A DNA stretch of 64,000 nt from Enchytraeus crypticus (taxonomy: Eukaryota > Annelida > Clitellata > Enchytraeida > Enchytraeidae). The notes beneath the pieces were generated by a model that was not told the origin of the DNA, did not search any database, and was given only the letters and a program-made list of their open reading frames with translations. Made by a program: the position numbers and the translations under genes. The first letter of the stretch is position 1. Each line of letters starts with the position of its first letter. This document shows, in pieces, positions 1-12,891 of this stretch. The stretch spans positions 885,001-949,000 of the forward strand of contig CAJHZI010000371.1 of NCBI GenBank assembly GCA_905160935.1, given 5' to 3'.

Positions 1-262
1 CCTATTGGTAGAAAATTAATGAAATAGTAAGGCCTACTTGATAGGCTACATTAAAGTCATTTTACTACATCATACGTGTATAATTCTTGCAAATTGTCCT
101 TTCACAACTTCTTGAAAATAATTAAAATATTATACCGTGGTCTTGAAAATATCCGAGACCAATCGCTCAAGACCAAGACCAGAACCTTCGAGACCAACGA
201 CCAAGACCGACAAAACTCGGTCTCAAATGGTCTTGAGACCATGACCAGTTGTTGAGGTCTAC
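1..262. repeat. GACC/GGTCT-rich cryptic simple repeat in SDAD1 intron
   Basis: Roughly bases 140-260 are made of repeated GAGACC, CAAGACC and their complements (GGTCTTGAGACC is self-complementary). The first 135 bases are plain AT-rich intron. Confidence 0.6.
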
Positions 263-264
263 TA

Positions 265-425
265 GTCTGGATAGGACACATTCTAAGGGGGGGTATGTTT
301 ACTTAAAAAGATAACAGAATGCAGACTGGAAGGAAAGCGAGCAGATGCAGATTGAGATTAGGAGTGTTAGATGATTTAAAGATCCGCTCATTCGTGGATA
401 TGAGGAGGAATTGATTGATATCAAG
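265..425 (+). mobile_element. LINE-A 3' fragment
   Basis: GGATAGGACACATTCTAAGG and the following GGAAGGAAAGCGAGCAG region match the complement of the 3' end of LINE-A seen at 17.5 kb. Diverged and truncated. Confidence 0.55.
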
Positions 426-629
426 TGAGGTTTTCATATATGTTACTTATTTCTCTATTGCAAGTAGACAAAATTTTAATTTCAGGAGATTTGTGAAGCG
501 TTCACAGAAAACTTTCTTTAACTGTACTCATCGAAACAGCGGTTTAAAAAATGTTAGACCAAAAATGAGCGAAATTAAATCCTGATAATATAAGTTTTTC
601 CTATGCTGTGGTCAGAACACTGAAGAATA

Positions 630-850
630 GACCAACCGTTAACTGTACGTGTCATAGGAAACGACTAAGCATAAACTGAGCAAGGCAATGGCAAACAACC
701 TTAGAAGACCGATTTTTCTCTAGCTATGGGCTTCATAAGGTGTAGGTACGGCATAACCTTTTGTGAAGGGATTAATTTGTTGATCTATGGAGTGCTTTAT
801 TTGGAGCATGAAAGCAAACTCGAGATTATGAATATGTACCATGGGCCCGC
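630..850 (-). repeat. R1 dispersed repeat, partial
   Basis: TTGTGAAGGGATTAATTTGT and the neighbouring GGCAATGGCAAACAACCTTA match the complement of R1 copies at 29.6 and 36.1 kb. Confidence 0.6.
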
Positions 851-1129
851 TGCTTGAGGAAGAGAATATAAGTTAAGGGACTCCTTATGTGAGCTATTAG
901 TCTTTCTTAAATGAGGCACTAAAAATCACTGTGACAACTATATTCCTATTCGTGTAAAATGTATCAGTTTAATTTTATAAATCTTTAAAATATCAACTAA
1001 AAATGTAATTGCTTTTAGTTTCAGAGTTGCTAACGTGTAGATTCATTTATTTATCGCTAATCACTGCACACATACAAATTGACTCTGTACAAAATTTGTA
1101 ATGGCTTTTAATTTTTGTGATTTTTTTAG

Positions 1130-1222
1130 GACATCATGATTGAACTCTATCGTCGAAAGATATGGAATGATACCAAGACAGTCAATGCTATTGCAACTGG
1201 TCTGTTTTCAAATATAGCAAAG
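1130..1222 (+). CDS. SDAD1: SDAD1 exon 1 in window
   Basis: 31 codons, phase 0 at both ends, preceded by a T-rich tract and AG and followed by GTATAT. Encodes [20 protein letters not shown], the most conserved helical stretch of the family. Because it starts mid-domain, earlier exons must lie upstream of base 1. Confidence 0.95.
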
Positions 1223-4200
1223 GTATATTTGGTGTGTTTATAAAACACAAATTTTATATTATCCATAATTTAATATTCAGGGCTCCCTAGCACATCCCTT
1301 ATAAAGTCATACATTACTTTACAGGTTACTGTCATGCATCAATTGGCTTTATTTAAGTTATAATTAGGCTCATTGTTGAACTTAAGGAACTGGCTGGAGA
1401 AAGTGGCGATGTCGGTAAGAAATTCGATCGCGGATCAGTATGTGCTGGGTTCAAATCCTGGGCTCGCCAGTCACTGACATCGCCATCGAGTTAGGAAACT
1501 GACGTCAACATTAGATTTTTTAGCTTTTAGCATTTTACTTTCTTATGTAGAAATTAGTGATGAAAAAATGTTTTTGGCCGTGTCTTTTTAAAGATTGTTT
1601 TTTTTAAGATTGTTTTTTTGTGTTTTTGCATTTTTTGGTTTTTTTAACTTTAAAAGTTCTGTAACAACTTTAAAGTAACATAGTGCCAACCTACATGTTA
1701 TTGCTAAGGTTTTTTGATATATTTTATGTTTAGATTTATAAATAGAGTTAGTGAATAACTATATTTTCTTAAAGAAATAACAATTATCATATATAATATG
1801 TAATAATATATTAAGATGATATAAAAATAATTGCATTATGCAATCATTAAATTATTTTCTTTTAAAGCATTGTGGTGGAAAAACATGTTTTTGCTGTGTA
1901 TTTTAATTGTTTTTTGTTTACTTTGTTTTATTTGGTTTTTTAAGCCGAAGTTTCTGTGACAATTTTAAAGTAACATAGTGCCTACATTTTATAACTAAGT
2001 TTTTTTATATATTTTATGTTTTGACTTAGAAATAGAGTTTATTAATAACTAGAGTTTTTTTAAAGAAGTACCAATTCTCTCTCTCTCTCAGTGCAGTGCC
2101 ACTGGCAGGTCCATGGTATACAACGCCTCAGTGGCGGATTCAGGGGGGGCAGGGGGCCCGGGCCCCCCCTTAGGCCCGACGAAAAAAGAAAGTAAACTAT
2201 ATTTTCATTGTTTCTATGGCAATATCTATGTGTCAGTATGTTTGTAAGGGTAGTGGTTTTCGAGAGGAAACTCAGTTCCACTGGATCAACTTTTTTAAAT
2301 ATGGCACCAGGGGCCCATATTTGGTATCCTAGGAGCCCTGTAAATGGAAGGGGGTCCGAAATATGTTGACCGTTTCACTAGCTCTCAATTTTTGCTTTAA
2401 CTTCTGTATAAGAAGAAAAAGGGTGCTAGTATAAAATGTAAACTCTGTCCCGCAGAAGTGGTACAAGCAGACTTGACTGGGAGGGGCTCAAGCCCTCCTA
2501 CTGGCAAAATTAGGTCACTTTTGCAATTCGTCCGGATCTGCTGAGTTTATTCAGGGATGAAAAAATTAACCTACTTTTTTCTTAAAAAAAAGTAGGATTC
2601 TAGGCATTTTAGGTTTTCCTCTCACTTTAGTACGGGTAGTAAGAGGTGGTAAGATACACTCACTCTACTACCCGAGCTCAGTAGTGAAAACATTTTGAGC
2701 TCCCACCCTCCCCCCCACAGCATTGTTTCTGATGGCGTCACACGTCCAGAAGAAGGCGGAAGCAAAAAATGTGTACATTCTCAACAAAAATTTCGGGCCC
2801 CCCCTTAAAAAATTTCTGGATCCGCCCCTGCAACGCCTCCACTCCTCTCTGCCTTCCTCTTCATTTCCACATATGAGCAGGTCTTTAAATCGTCTAACAT
2901 ACCTAATCTCAGCCTGCCCCTGCCTCTTTTTCCTTCCATTCTACTTTCTATGACCTCTTCTAATAGACCTTGCCCCCTTAGAATGTGTCCTATTCAACTC
3001 TTCTTCGTATTTCTTAAAACTTTTATCAACTGTCTATCTGTACCAATTCTCTCCAGAACTTCGTCATTTGTAACCTTTTGAATCCAGCTAATCCTCTCCA
3101 TTCTTCTCTAAATCCTCATTTCCGATGCCTCCAGTTTCTTAATATCTCCCTTCTTTGAAGTCCATGTTTTACATCCATGCAATAGCGTGGTCCAAACTAA
3201 AGTTTACGCTATCTTTATCTTTGTGTGTTTCGTTAGCCTTTTTGTTAATAGTTCTTTTCTATTGCCAAATTATAGTATGACCAAAATATTTGAAACTCAT
3301 TACCTGTTCCAATTTTCTGCAATTTATTGTGATATTAGCTTCACCTTTATTACTGGACACTCTCATAACCTTGGTATTTTATATATTGATCTTCATGCCA
3401 CATTTCAATGCTGCATCATTCAGCCTATACATTATCTTCTGCAGTCCAGTCTCACTGCCCGCTACCATTCCTTGGGCATCTGCAAATCAAACATGCATAT
3501 AGCTAATGTTAACGTAAGTTTCCTCACTCGAAAGCGATGTCAGTGACGGGAGAGCCCAGGATTTGATCCACGCACATACTGATGTACGGTTGAATATCTT
3601 ACCAACATCGCCAGTGGCTCCAGCCTTAACATCTTGTAACAATTTTCCTCCTACTTTTATTCCTTTTTCCATGGCTTCCTCCATCAATGCCTCAGCGTAA
3701 ATGTTAAACAGCAGCGGCAAAATGCTACAACCTTGTCGTACTCTATGTCTTATTTCACCTTCTTCTGAGTATTCTTGTTGAATTTAGATTACTTCTCTTA
3801 GATTCGTGTACAAATGTAAAATTAGTTTTCTATCTCTCCAGTCAATTCCCATTCTTTTCAAGATATTCATCATTGTTATGATAGTTTGTCAAAGTCATCA
3901 TCATCCTGACATCAAAGACATCATAATCCTGTCAAAGGTCTTCTCAAAGTTCACAAAGCATACAAGAACTTCATTTCCATATTCTAAGCTTCTTTCGCAA
4001 AGAACCTGCATTACCCTTATTGCTTCTTCTGTGCCGCATCCATTCCTAAAACCAAATTGTGTCTTGCTCAGTATCATATCTGTTTTCGACTGAATGTGAT
4101 TATTTATTATCTTTAGTAATATCTTCGATGCGTGAGGTATTAAACTGATCTGTAATCCAAACACTCCACCGCATCGGCTTTTTGGGAATTGGGATCATCA

Positions 4201-7200
4201 CTGACTTGGTAAAGACGTCTGGCCAAATACCTGTGTTGTACACTTCCATACATACCTCCATTAACTTTTTGAGTGTTTCTCCTTCCAACATTTTCAAGAA
4301 TTCTGCTGGGATATCATCTATTCCGGCTGTTTTCCCCTTCTTCATCTCGTTAATTGCAGATAAATTTCCTCCTCCCTTTCATCGTTATATCAGAGCCCCT
4401 TTTATCGTTTTTCTACTATAATTTCTTCTTCAATATTAAAATCCTCTTGAACTACATATTCCACATATTCTCTCCATATTTCTGTTACTTCTTCTAGCTC
4501 TGTCTTCAATTCCCCATCTTTACCCGTTATACTAATGTTCTTTGCATCTCCTTTCTTTCTCTTATGAGTTCATATCAATATCCTGACTTACTGGTACAAT
4601 AGATCTGGCCTCCCTCTTCTATCATATTATGCTAAATCATCACACTTTTCACTCCACCAATGAACTTTTCCTTTGTCTGTAATTCTTCTAAGTTCACTGT
4701 TTAAGCTTCTATAATTCCTTCGGCCATGACTGGTGTCAGTACTTTCCATGTCCTCCTTTCATTCATTTTGTCTAGCATCTGCTCTCACTGGTGATCCAAG
4801 GTTTTTTAGCCGTGTTTGCTTTAAGAAAGCCATATACTTCTTTTGCACTTATTTTAATAGCCTCCTTTAGCTCACACTATCTTTCATTTACCCCTGTTCT
4901 TTCGCAGTCCTACATTTTCTTAACTTCTCTTTCCACTGCTTCCTGAAACTGACTTATTTTATCCTTCAAATTCCATCTCATACTGCTTTTTTTCTTAAGT
5001 ATTTTCTTCAACTGAAGCCCTACTTTTGCCTTTACTAGATTGTGGTCTGAATTAACACGGCTCCTGGATAAGTCCTTGAATTCTTCACACTATTCCTGTA
5101 CTGTTTCTATTCTGATATTCTATATCAGAGTATGGTCTATGTGGTGTCTTCCCTCGTTTCCGGTGCTTCCTGGTTTCTTCCACGTGTGGCGCCTTCTCAT
5201 ATTTGAACCATTATGTTCGAAATAACAATTATCATTTATAAAATATGTAATAGTACATTAAAATGATATAATATTTTGCAATATGCAATCATTAAATTAT
5301 TCTCTGTTAGGCCTAGTATTGAAAGAAACATGTTTTGTCCGTGTTTTTTTGATTGTGGGTTTTTTTGTCAATGCATAATTTTCTGTAATAACTTTAAAGT
5401 AACATAGTGCCTACATGATATTGCTGTGGTTTTTTGTGGTATATTTTAAGTTTAGATTTAAATGGAGTTTATAAATAGCTATAGAGTTTCTTAAAGAAAT
5501 AGCAAATATATATCATATATAAAATATGTAATAATAAATTAAGATGTTTTAATAATTGCATTATGCAATCATTCAATTGTGATCGTATAGGCCTATATAG
5601 CAGTAGATAATAGTAGTGATGTGTGCTTGTTTTGAAACAAATGATTTTTCAACCGTTTGTTGTTTGTTTTAAAACAGCAAAAAATACAATAAAAAATATT
5701 TGTAAATCACAAAATCGTTTTCCTAGAGTCTAACATTGTATTTCTTTTATAGTTTGTCGCCAAATTATGCCAACAAACCTTAACAATAACCTGTAAGCCC
5801 TATGTTAATTTAAATTGGTTCAAACTCTAAAAAGCAATATCTATAAAACACCGACATTTCTATTTCCTTTGTAAAGAAGAAAATTGCTAATAACCCTGTT
5901 CATTTTCAAAGTCTTGCACTTTCACCTTCTCAATCCGCCAAAAACCGTAGAGTCATATTTAATGAAAACCTTGACTTTAAATCCCATATCTCTTCTGTTT
6001 GTCACACTTCTTTCTTTCAGATTCTTCAGATTAGGCAAATTCGTCCATCCTTTACTAGAAATTCAGCCACTATCCTTGCAAATTCTATAGTTCATCCAAA
6101 ACTTGACTTGAAAAACATTTGTGGAGTGCTTGTGCTTTTCAGGGCTGAAAATATCAGCAGCCAAAAAATTAAGCCTGCTGAAAAATTTCCATTTCAATGA
6201 GTTTGAGTTTGCAGACTGAAGACGCAAATTAGTTAGAAGTTCTGTATTAAATAGCTGAATAGATAGTATTTTGTCATAATCAGTTTAATTTAGTCACTCT
6301 TCTTACTGATATTGGAATGAGAAGGTGTGTACATTGACATACATTACAGGTACTGGTTGCGTCATTGAAGTTCTTTCTGGGTTCTGACGAAGGTTGTGAA
6401 GTAGATGACAGTGACGACGAAGCTGAGGTTTGCAGCATTATATATTGAGATATATATATAGTATTTATATATCTCATTTATATATTACATGTATACAATA
6501 TAAAAAAATTATATATATATATATATATATACATGTATATATATATATATACATTTATAGATATATATATATGCACTCACATATATATAAAAATCAACGA
6601 TTAATTAATCGTTAATGCTATCTAATTCCAGAGTCAAATTTTATAATTGTAATGATGTATATTCGACCCGTGCATATTCTAGGGAAGATGATGCCGATGA
6701 TGATATTCGATCCTGGGTATGCAAATACATTATGGCAAATAAGGCAAAAAACGTTTTTAACTGATTATACTATACTGTCATCACACAATTTAAATCCAAA
6801 ATAATCAGAAATATGACTAGAAACAGCCTTGGATTTAACATGTCCAGTATTTTTAACTTGCTGTTGACCATTTCTGTTCACTCTTCATGCGTGAAAATTG
6901 TTTTAGGTAAGCAAATAAAGATTTGAAAGTGTAATTGTTTCCGATAAGTAAATTAAGATTTCAGATTAATCATTAAAAAATTTGATCATTATAATTTCTT
7001 TAATCGCACTAACTAACGTTCTCTTTTATTCTATTGTGTTAGCTCGCTGCACTTATCGTACCACCATTGTTCTCTTGTGTTGTCAGTTTTTCAAGTGAGC
7101 TCGTTATTTAATCTTGCATTGTCTTTCCATCTTTAACCGATAAGAAAGAAGGAATAAAGAACTTCAGTAAAATAGCAAGGATAGTGAGCTGAAGACAGAG

Positions 7201-10200
7201 ATGAGTGATATAAAGGAAAGGTGGAAAGAGTATGTAGAGGGTTTGTATGACAAAGATAGAAACCGCAGTAATGGTAGGGAATGATGAAAAGTGGTCAGAT
7301 GTAATGAAAGAAGAAATTTTTGAGGCAATTAGGAATGTGAAAAAAGAAAAGCGGCAGTGATAGATAATGTACCAGCAAAAATATTTGTATTCAGTCAAAA
7401 TCAGTTGCAATATTGAGTTATTCACACTTTAGCTTTCGAAGAGGATGCTGGACTAGAGAAGCAATAGGAGTTATGCGAGTTATATGTGAACGTAGCTTGA
7501 AACATGGAAATGATTTCTTAATGTTTTGTAGATTTTGAAAAAGCTTTTGATAGAATAGACTGGATAATGATGTTAAACAACTTGAGGAGGATTGGAGTTA
7601 ACTGAAGAGATAGAAGATTGTTTTTAAATTAATCAGAAAGCAATAGTCAAAATCCATCAAGAGTTCTTTGAGGAGGGTAAAATAGGACGAGGGTAAGACA
7701 GGGACGTTGTATTTCACCACTACTGTTTATTATTAGTAAAATATAATTTAAACATCAGTCAAATACTAAAATGTTTAGTTTGTCAATTTCTTAATTATCT
7801 GAACCATGGGGGATATATAGCTATTGGAACGGAGTTTGGCGCATTTGGTTTAGCTGATTGTTAATTGAATGAAGTTAAGCAACGTTGTGCCCGGCTCGTA
7901 CTTAGTGGATGACCACCTTGGAAAACCAAGTGTTCACAACTTTGAGTGAAAAACTCCCGAGGATGTTGAAGGTTATTTATAAATCCACGCCGGCTACAAT
8001 CGGTACGCAAGTATAAAGCAACAACTACTAATGAAAGTAACTACTTTGGAAAGGAAAGGTAGAAATTATGAAAACAACAAAGACTAAGCAAGTAGAAAGA
8101 AACATAGGCGGTTGTCATATGTAGATATACCAACAAAAAAAGTTTATAAGTATTTTTATAGATAAGTGTAGTTAATTTTAATTAATAATTAATTACTTAT
8201 TATTAGGACTGTATAAAGGCCTTCTGTTGGAAATTGAACGCATTTCATTTTCTATTTCTGATCATTCCTTCGATAGCATTTTATATAGCAATTTTTTACT
8301 ATTAGGTTCGAGAAATTTTATATTGAAGCTGCCTTTTACTTAGCATGTATCTATGTTATCTAAGTATGGATTTGGTAGCTATATTTTAATGAAAACTTTT
8401 CTATTAAAACGTTTCAATAGTGCAGCAGAAAATATTAAAGTAATAGTATGTCACAGGAATTGTGTTGATAATGATTAATTGTTGATGTTTTAATGCATGT
8501 TAGAATAATACAGTTCGTCATGGGCAATTTAACCTATGTAATATGAAAATTGTACTATTGAATTATTTCAGCTAAAAGTGCCTAAAAAATCTGAGAAAAA
8601 TCTTAAATTGGCGAATAGAGTAGCGAAGAAATCCAAGAAAAGGCAAAAGCGATTAGATCGTGCTGTTCAGGCATTAAAGGTAAAGCTTTTGTCGGTCTTG
8701 ATGTATTTGCAAATGCGGTGCAAGTCTTTAGAATTCTTGTTAATCTTTTCCAAGACTGCTGATCAAGTGATCTGGTGTGCGCATCTCGGATGACTTCGTT
8801 GTCTTTTAGTGAATAATGAACTGAAATTTAATATGAGTGTTATATATGAATCTTTAGTCATAGCTGTAAACTTTAAATTTCAATTCACCTTACACAATTT
8901 TGGTATTATAAAGCCCATAGCTTTCTTTTTTACGTTAATTATCTTGCTACTTTAGCAGAAATTTCTTTGAACGAAATTGTAATTTAAAAGAGGAGTTTAA
9001 ACCAGCGACATTTAACATTCTCTTAAAATTTTATCTGTCGTGTGTTGTGTGTGTATTCATTTTCATAGTTAGTAGTCTTAGAATCCTAATCTCGATCTGC
9101 CTCTGTTTCTCTTTCCTTCCATTCTATCTTCTATGACCTACTCTAGTAAACTATCACCCCTTAGACTGTATCATCCAACATTTCTTCCTATTTCTTACAG
9201 CATTTATCAACTGTCTATCTGTGCCATCTCTCCTCAAAACTTCTTAATTTAAATAAAACTCTTTGGATCCAGGCAATCTTTTCCATTCTTCTCTATTTCC
9301 ACATTTTCAACACCTCTAGTTTCTTGATATCTTCCTCCTTCATGTCCATGTTTCACATTGTTATAATACCTTGGTCCAAAAAAGTTTTCACTATCTTTAT
9401 CTTTGTGGTTTTATTTAAACTTGAACTTAAGAATTCTTTCCTATAATTACTGAAGGCCTGTTTTGCTCCTGCAATCCTCATGTTAATTGGTGTCTCACAG
9501 TTCCCCTTGTCTGTTATGGTGTTACCTAGATATTTGAAACTCCTTAACTGTTTCAATCTGATATTCATACTATTTATTGTAATATTGATGTAACCTCTTT
9601 CGTGTAACACTCAATCTAACTGATATAGACACAAGCAAATAAGGAAACATGAAAGTAAGCCAATGACCATGACTAAAACAAACTTGATATAATTTCATGA
9701 ACAGCCTTCTTAACTTCATGTTCTTTTAGTCTCTTTTTAAATTACATTTGGTAGATTTCTATTTGTGTGTTCTCTTGTGCTTTTTTACAATTTTCTCCCT
9801 GTTATAGTTTATCCTTAAAAAATATGAATTTTAAAAATATTATTATTACTACTACTACTGTTATTATTATTTTAATTAAAATATTAATTTTTCGTTTTTA
9901 TTTATATATTTCATTGAGAGTCAATTGTTTCGACTGTTTGCACCTTTTACTGGTACAATATTAATTGCTAGTTCAGTATAGCAATGCTAGGACCAGCCCT
10001 ATGATCATGAGCTTTTTCAAAATTCACTGTGTTACACTTGTGCCTGTACATGTATATATCACTTGTGTTGTATAAAACGTTTTGGGTGCTGAAATTGTGA
10101 ATAATCTCTTTTAGATTTTATTTATAAAATTTATCTTATTCTCATGAAATATGCGTTAAATATGGAACTAATATGCATTGGTCATAAAATGTAAACACAA

Positions 10201-12823
10201 TTTATTTGAAGATTTTATTAAATTTATTCAACTAGTTTGTTGACCAGCTTATAATTTTTATCTTAATGACCACATGCTCACTTTCTACTGCTAAATTAAA
10301 AAAAATATTATTAGGTCTAAATCTTAGAAAAATAATAAATTCGTTTTCATGTAGCCTCCGCTTCTAATAGATGGTGAAATATAATGCGAACCAACAACTC
10401 CAGTGGAATCTGCATAACAGTATACACCTTTGACATTAGATTCTGAATGTTAATGTAGGTGTGTATATGAAGTACTATCTTTGTTGTATTTTTACTTTAA
10501 ATCTTTTTAGAAGCATAAGAAGAAAGGCAAGGTCGAGTCATTCAACTTTTCTGCAATTCACTTACTTTATGACTCACAAGGTAAGCCATGTGCTACTTCG
10601 CGATTATATAAGTGATAATGTGGTCCATATGGCCGGGTCATTCTTCTCTTGTACGAGATGACTAAGCTGTTGTTTTGAAGTAGTGATAACTTACCTCAAG
10701 AAACTATATACTTATTGCTAAAGGATACCTTAGGATTTTATATGGGCTAAGCCTTTGAGATGCGATTGATACTTTTTTGTGCTATGTATTATGATTGCCT
10801 CACTCCATAATTACTCTCATCGGTGCACAAAACTCTATGATTTAGACATGTTTGTTAACTGGCTCATGAGATTTGAATCTGGGCTTTCCAATAGTAACTT
10901 TGTGATGCGAAAACTGACGTTAAACCTAGTTGTACAGATATTATTAATTTTATTTCTTTTTATGTTCTAGGCAGATGATATATCATTCAGCTTATTAATG
11001 TAAAAATGTCATTAATATATAGCATCCAGAGGCCTGTATTAAGATAAGAATTAGACAGCCGTATGTATGTGGTAAACTTCTTGCCTGTTGTCTGCAATTT
11101 AGAATCAGCTGAAAGACTCTTTGCCCGGTTGGAATCAACAAATGAAAAGTTTGAAATCAAGATGATGATGGCTAACTTAATCTCAAGGCTTATTGGAATT
11201 CATCAGGTTCATATCTGTTTCAAGAGTTCATATAAAATAAAACTTTCGGAAATATTTAGTAGTTTTTATGTTATTTCATGGTGTCCAGCTACTGGAAATA
11301 CTGAAAATCTTGATTATAGATTGTCTCCTGGAAGATTTTGCAACCTTGTTGAAATTTTCAAAATTTTGGGGATTGCTATCGTCAGTCGATCTCTATAATA
11401 TTTTACTCACAGGATCACTGTGATCTATGGGACTGACAGCCCTGCCCAATATATGTCAGCTTAGATATTTTTTTCTGTAAACTGTTCAGTGTTGATTATT
11501 CATTTATAACATTTCCATAAGATTTGTTTTGTTTGATTATAAATGACTATAATTTCTCTAATTGTGTTATTGTAGTTGATAGTCATCAATTTCTATGCAT
11601 ATTTGGACAGATTTCTACAGCCACATAGGAAAGGTATATTCTTTTTTATTATTAAATACTTTCGTAACTGTAGACTAAGTTTGAGTTAAGAATTGTAGGC
11701 CACTCAACTTCGGGTATGCCTCTTGGCATCTTGGCACTCTTTCTTTTGGCTTGCTAGCTAACAGTTTGGATTGTTGACACGTTGATTGGTTGGAGATTAA
11801 AGACTAATGTAATACTAGGCCTCTTATTTGGCTAGCCTTAGGCTAATCAAATGGTCGGACTACAATCGTCCTTTCATATTGCAAATGTTGTCACATGAAT
11901 AGATTATTCGAAATAGACGTTTATTTACCATTGCAAAGAGTATTTTAATTTTACACCTTAAAAAGGAATGAAACCCTTGTGGTAGGATTAATTTTGTGAA
12001 CTGGGTGGTTTTTGTTTTGTCTTAGTTTAACACCCAGAGCATTGGTTCGCTCTTTGGACGGATAAAATAAAAGCACTACTAAGTTAAAGCCATTATGCAA
12101 CTCTTACGGTATTTACTCACTTCATGTGTTTGCTCGATAGCTGAGTTTTATATTAAACTCACATAGATTTTTGATTTTAATCCTTAACTAAAGTCTGTTT
12201 CAATGATATAGACAGTAGCTGTTATAACTTAAAATTAGGTGTTTCTACTATTGCATTTTCTCTGTCTCTGTCTTAGTGTATTACCTAGAGGCTTATCCAT
12301 GGCATTTCTCCATGTATTTATATTCTCTGCCATTCTTTTCATATTCACATATAAATGCGTTATCAAATCACAAAACATTCCTAGTCCTTGATCTTCCCCT
12401 AATCTCTTCTCTCCTTTTTCCGTCTATTGTATCTTGGAGCAAACCATCCCCTCTTAGATCATGTTCTATCTAATTCTCGTTCTATTTATTAATACATTTA
12501 TCAGTTGCCAATGGGGCGACTTTGTTCACCACTACTTCATTTATTTTGACAGTTCACCCAATCTTCGTTCTTCTTCATAGCTGTATTTCGAGTACTTCAA
12601 GTTTCCGACTATCTTCCTTCTAAGTTATTTTTGGCTACATTTTTCTTATTGCCAAATGTCTGTTAGACGCCATTACCTAACAGTTGCTATACAAATGTAT
12701 ATTACAAGTAATGTACATTTACCTTTAAGCTTATTCTGAAATTTACAAGAATATGCCAGAGCTGCAGCTGCTATTTCTCTCTCTCTCTCTATCTATCTCT
12801 CTCTCTCTCTCTCCCCCTCTCTC

Positions 12824-12891
<68 letters not shown>

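Larger units (their letters stand above)
2077..5221 (-). mobile_element. LINE-A copy inserted in the satellite array (decayed)
   Basis: Minus-strand non-LTR retrotransposon. From its 3' end it shows a (GA)n tail, the terminal hairpin next to GTGCACT, the RT C-terminal region, RT fragments ([32 protein letters not shown]) and the end of an endonuclease ([11 protein letters not shown]) near 5160-5200, where it is 5' truncated. It is interrupted by an hAT element (2129-2830) and a SINE-1 (3501-3626). AAGTACCAATT at its left and AAATAACAATT at its right look like a target duplication of satellite sequence. Many stops and frameshifts. Confidence 0.85.

Noticed and set aside
6683-6716. Possible extra SDAD1 exon reading [11 protein letters not shown]
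   Set aside because: The acidic reading is tempting, but with the available AG and GT it does not join in frame to exons at 6350 and 8572, which already fit each other and match the human spacing exactly.
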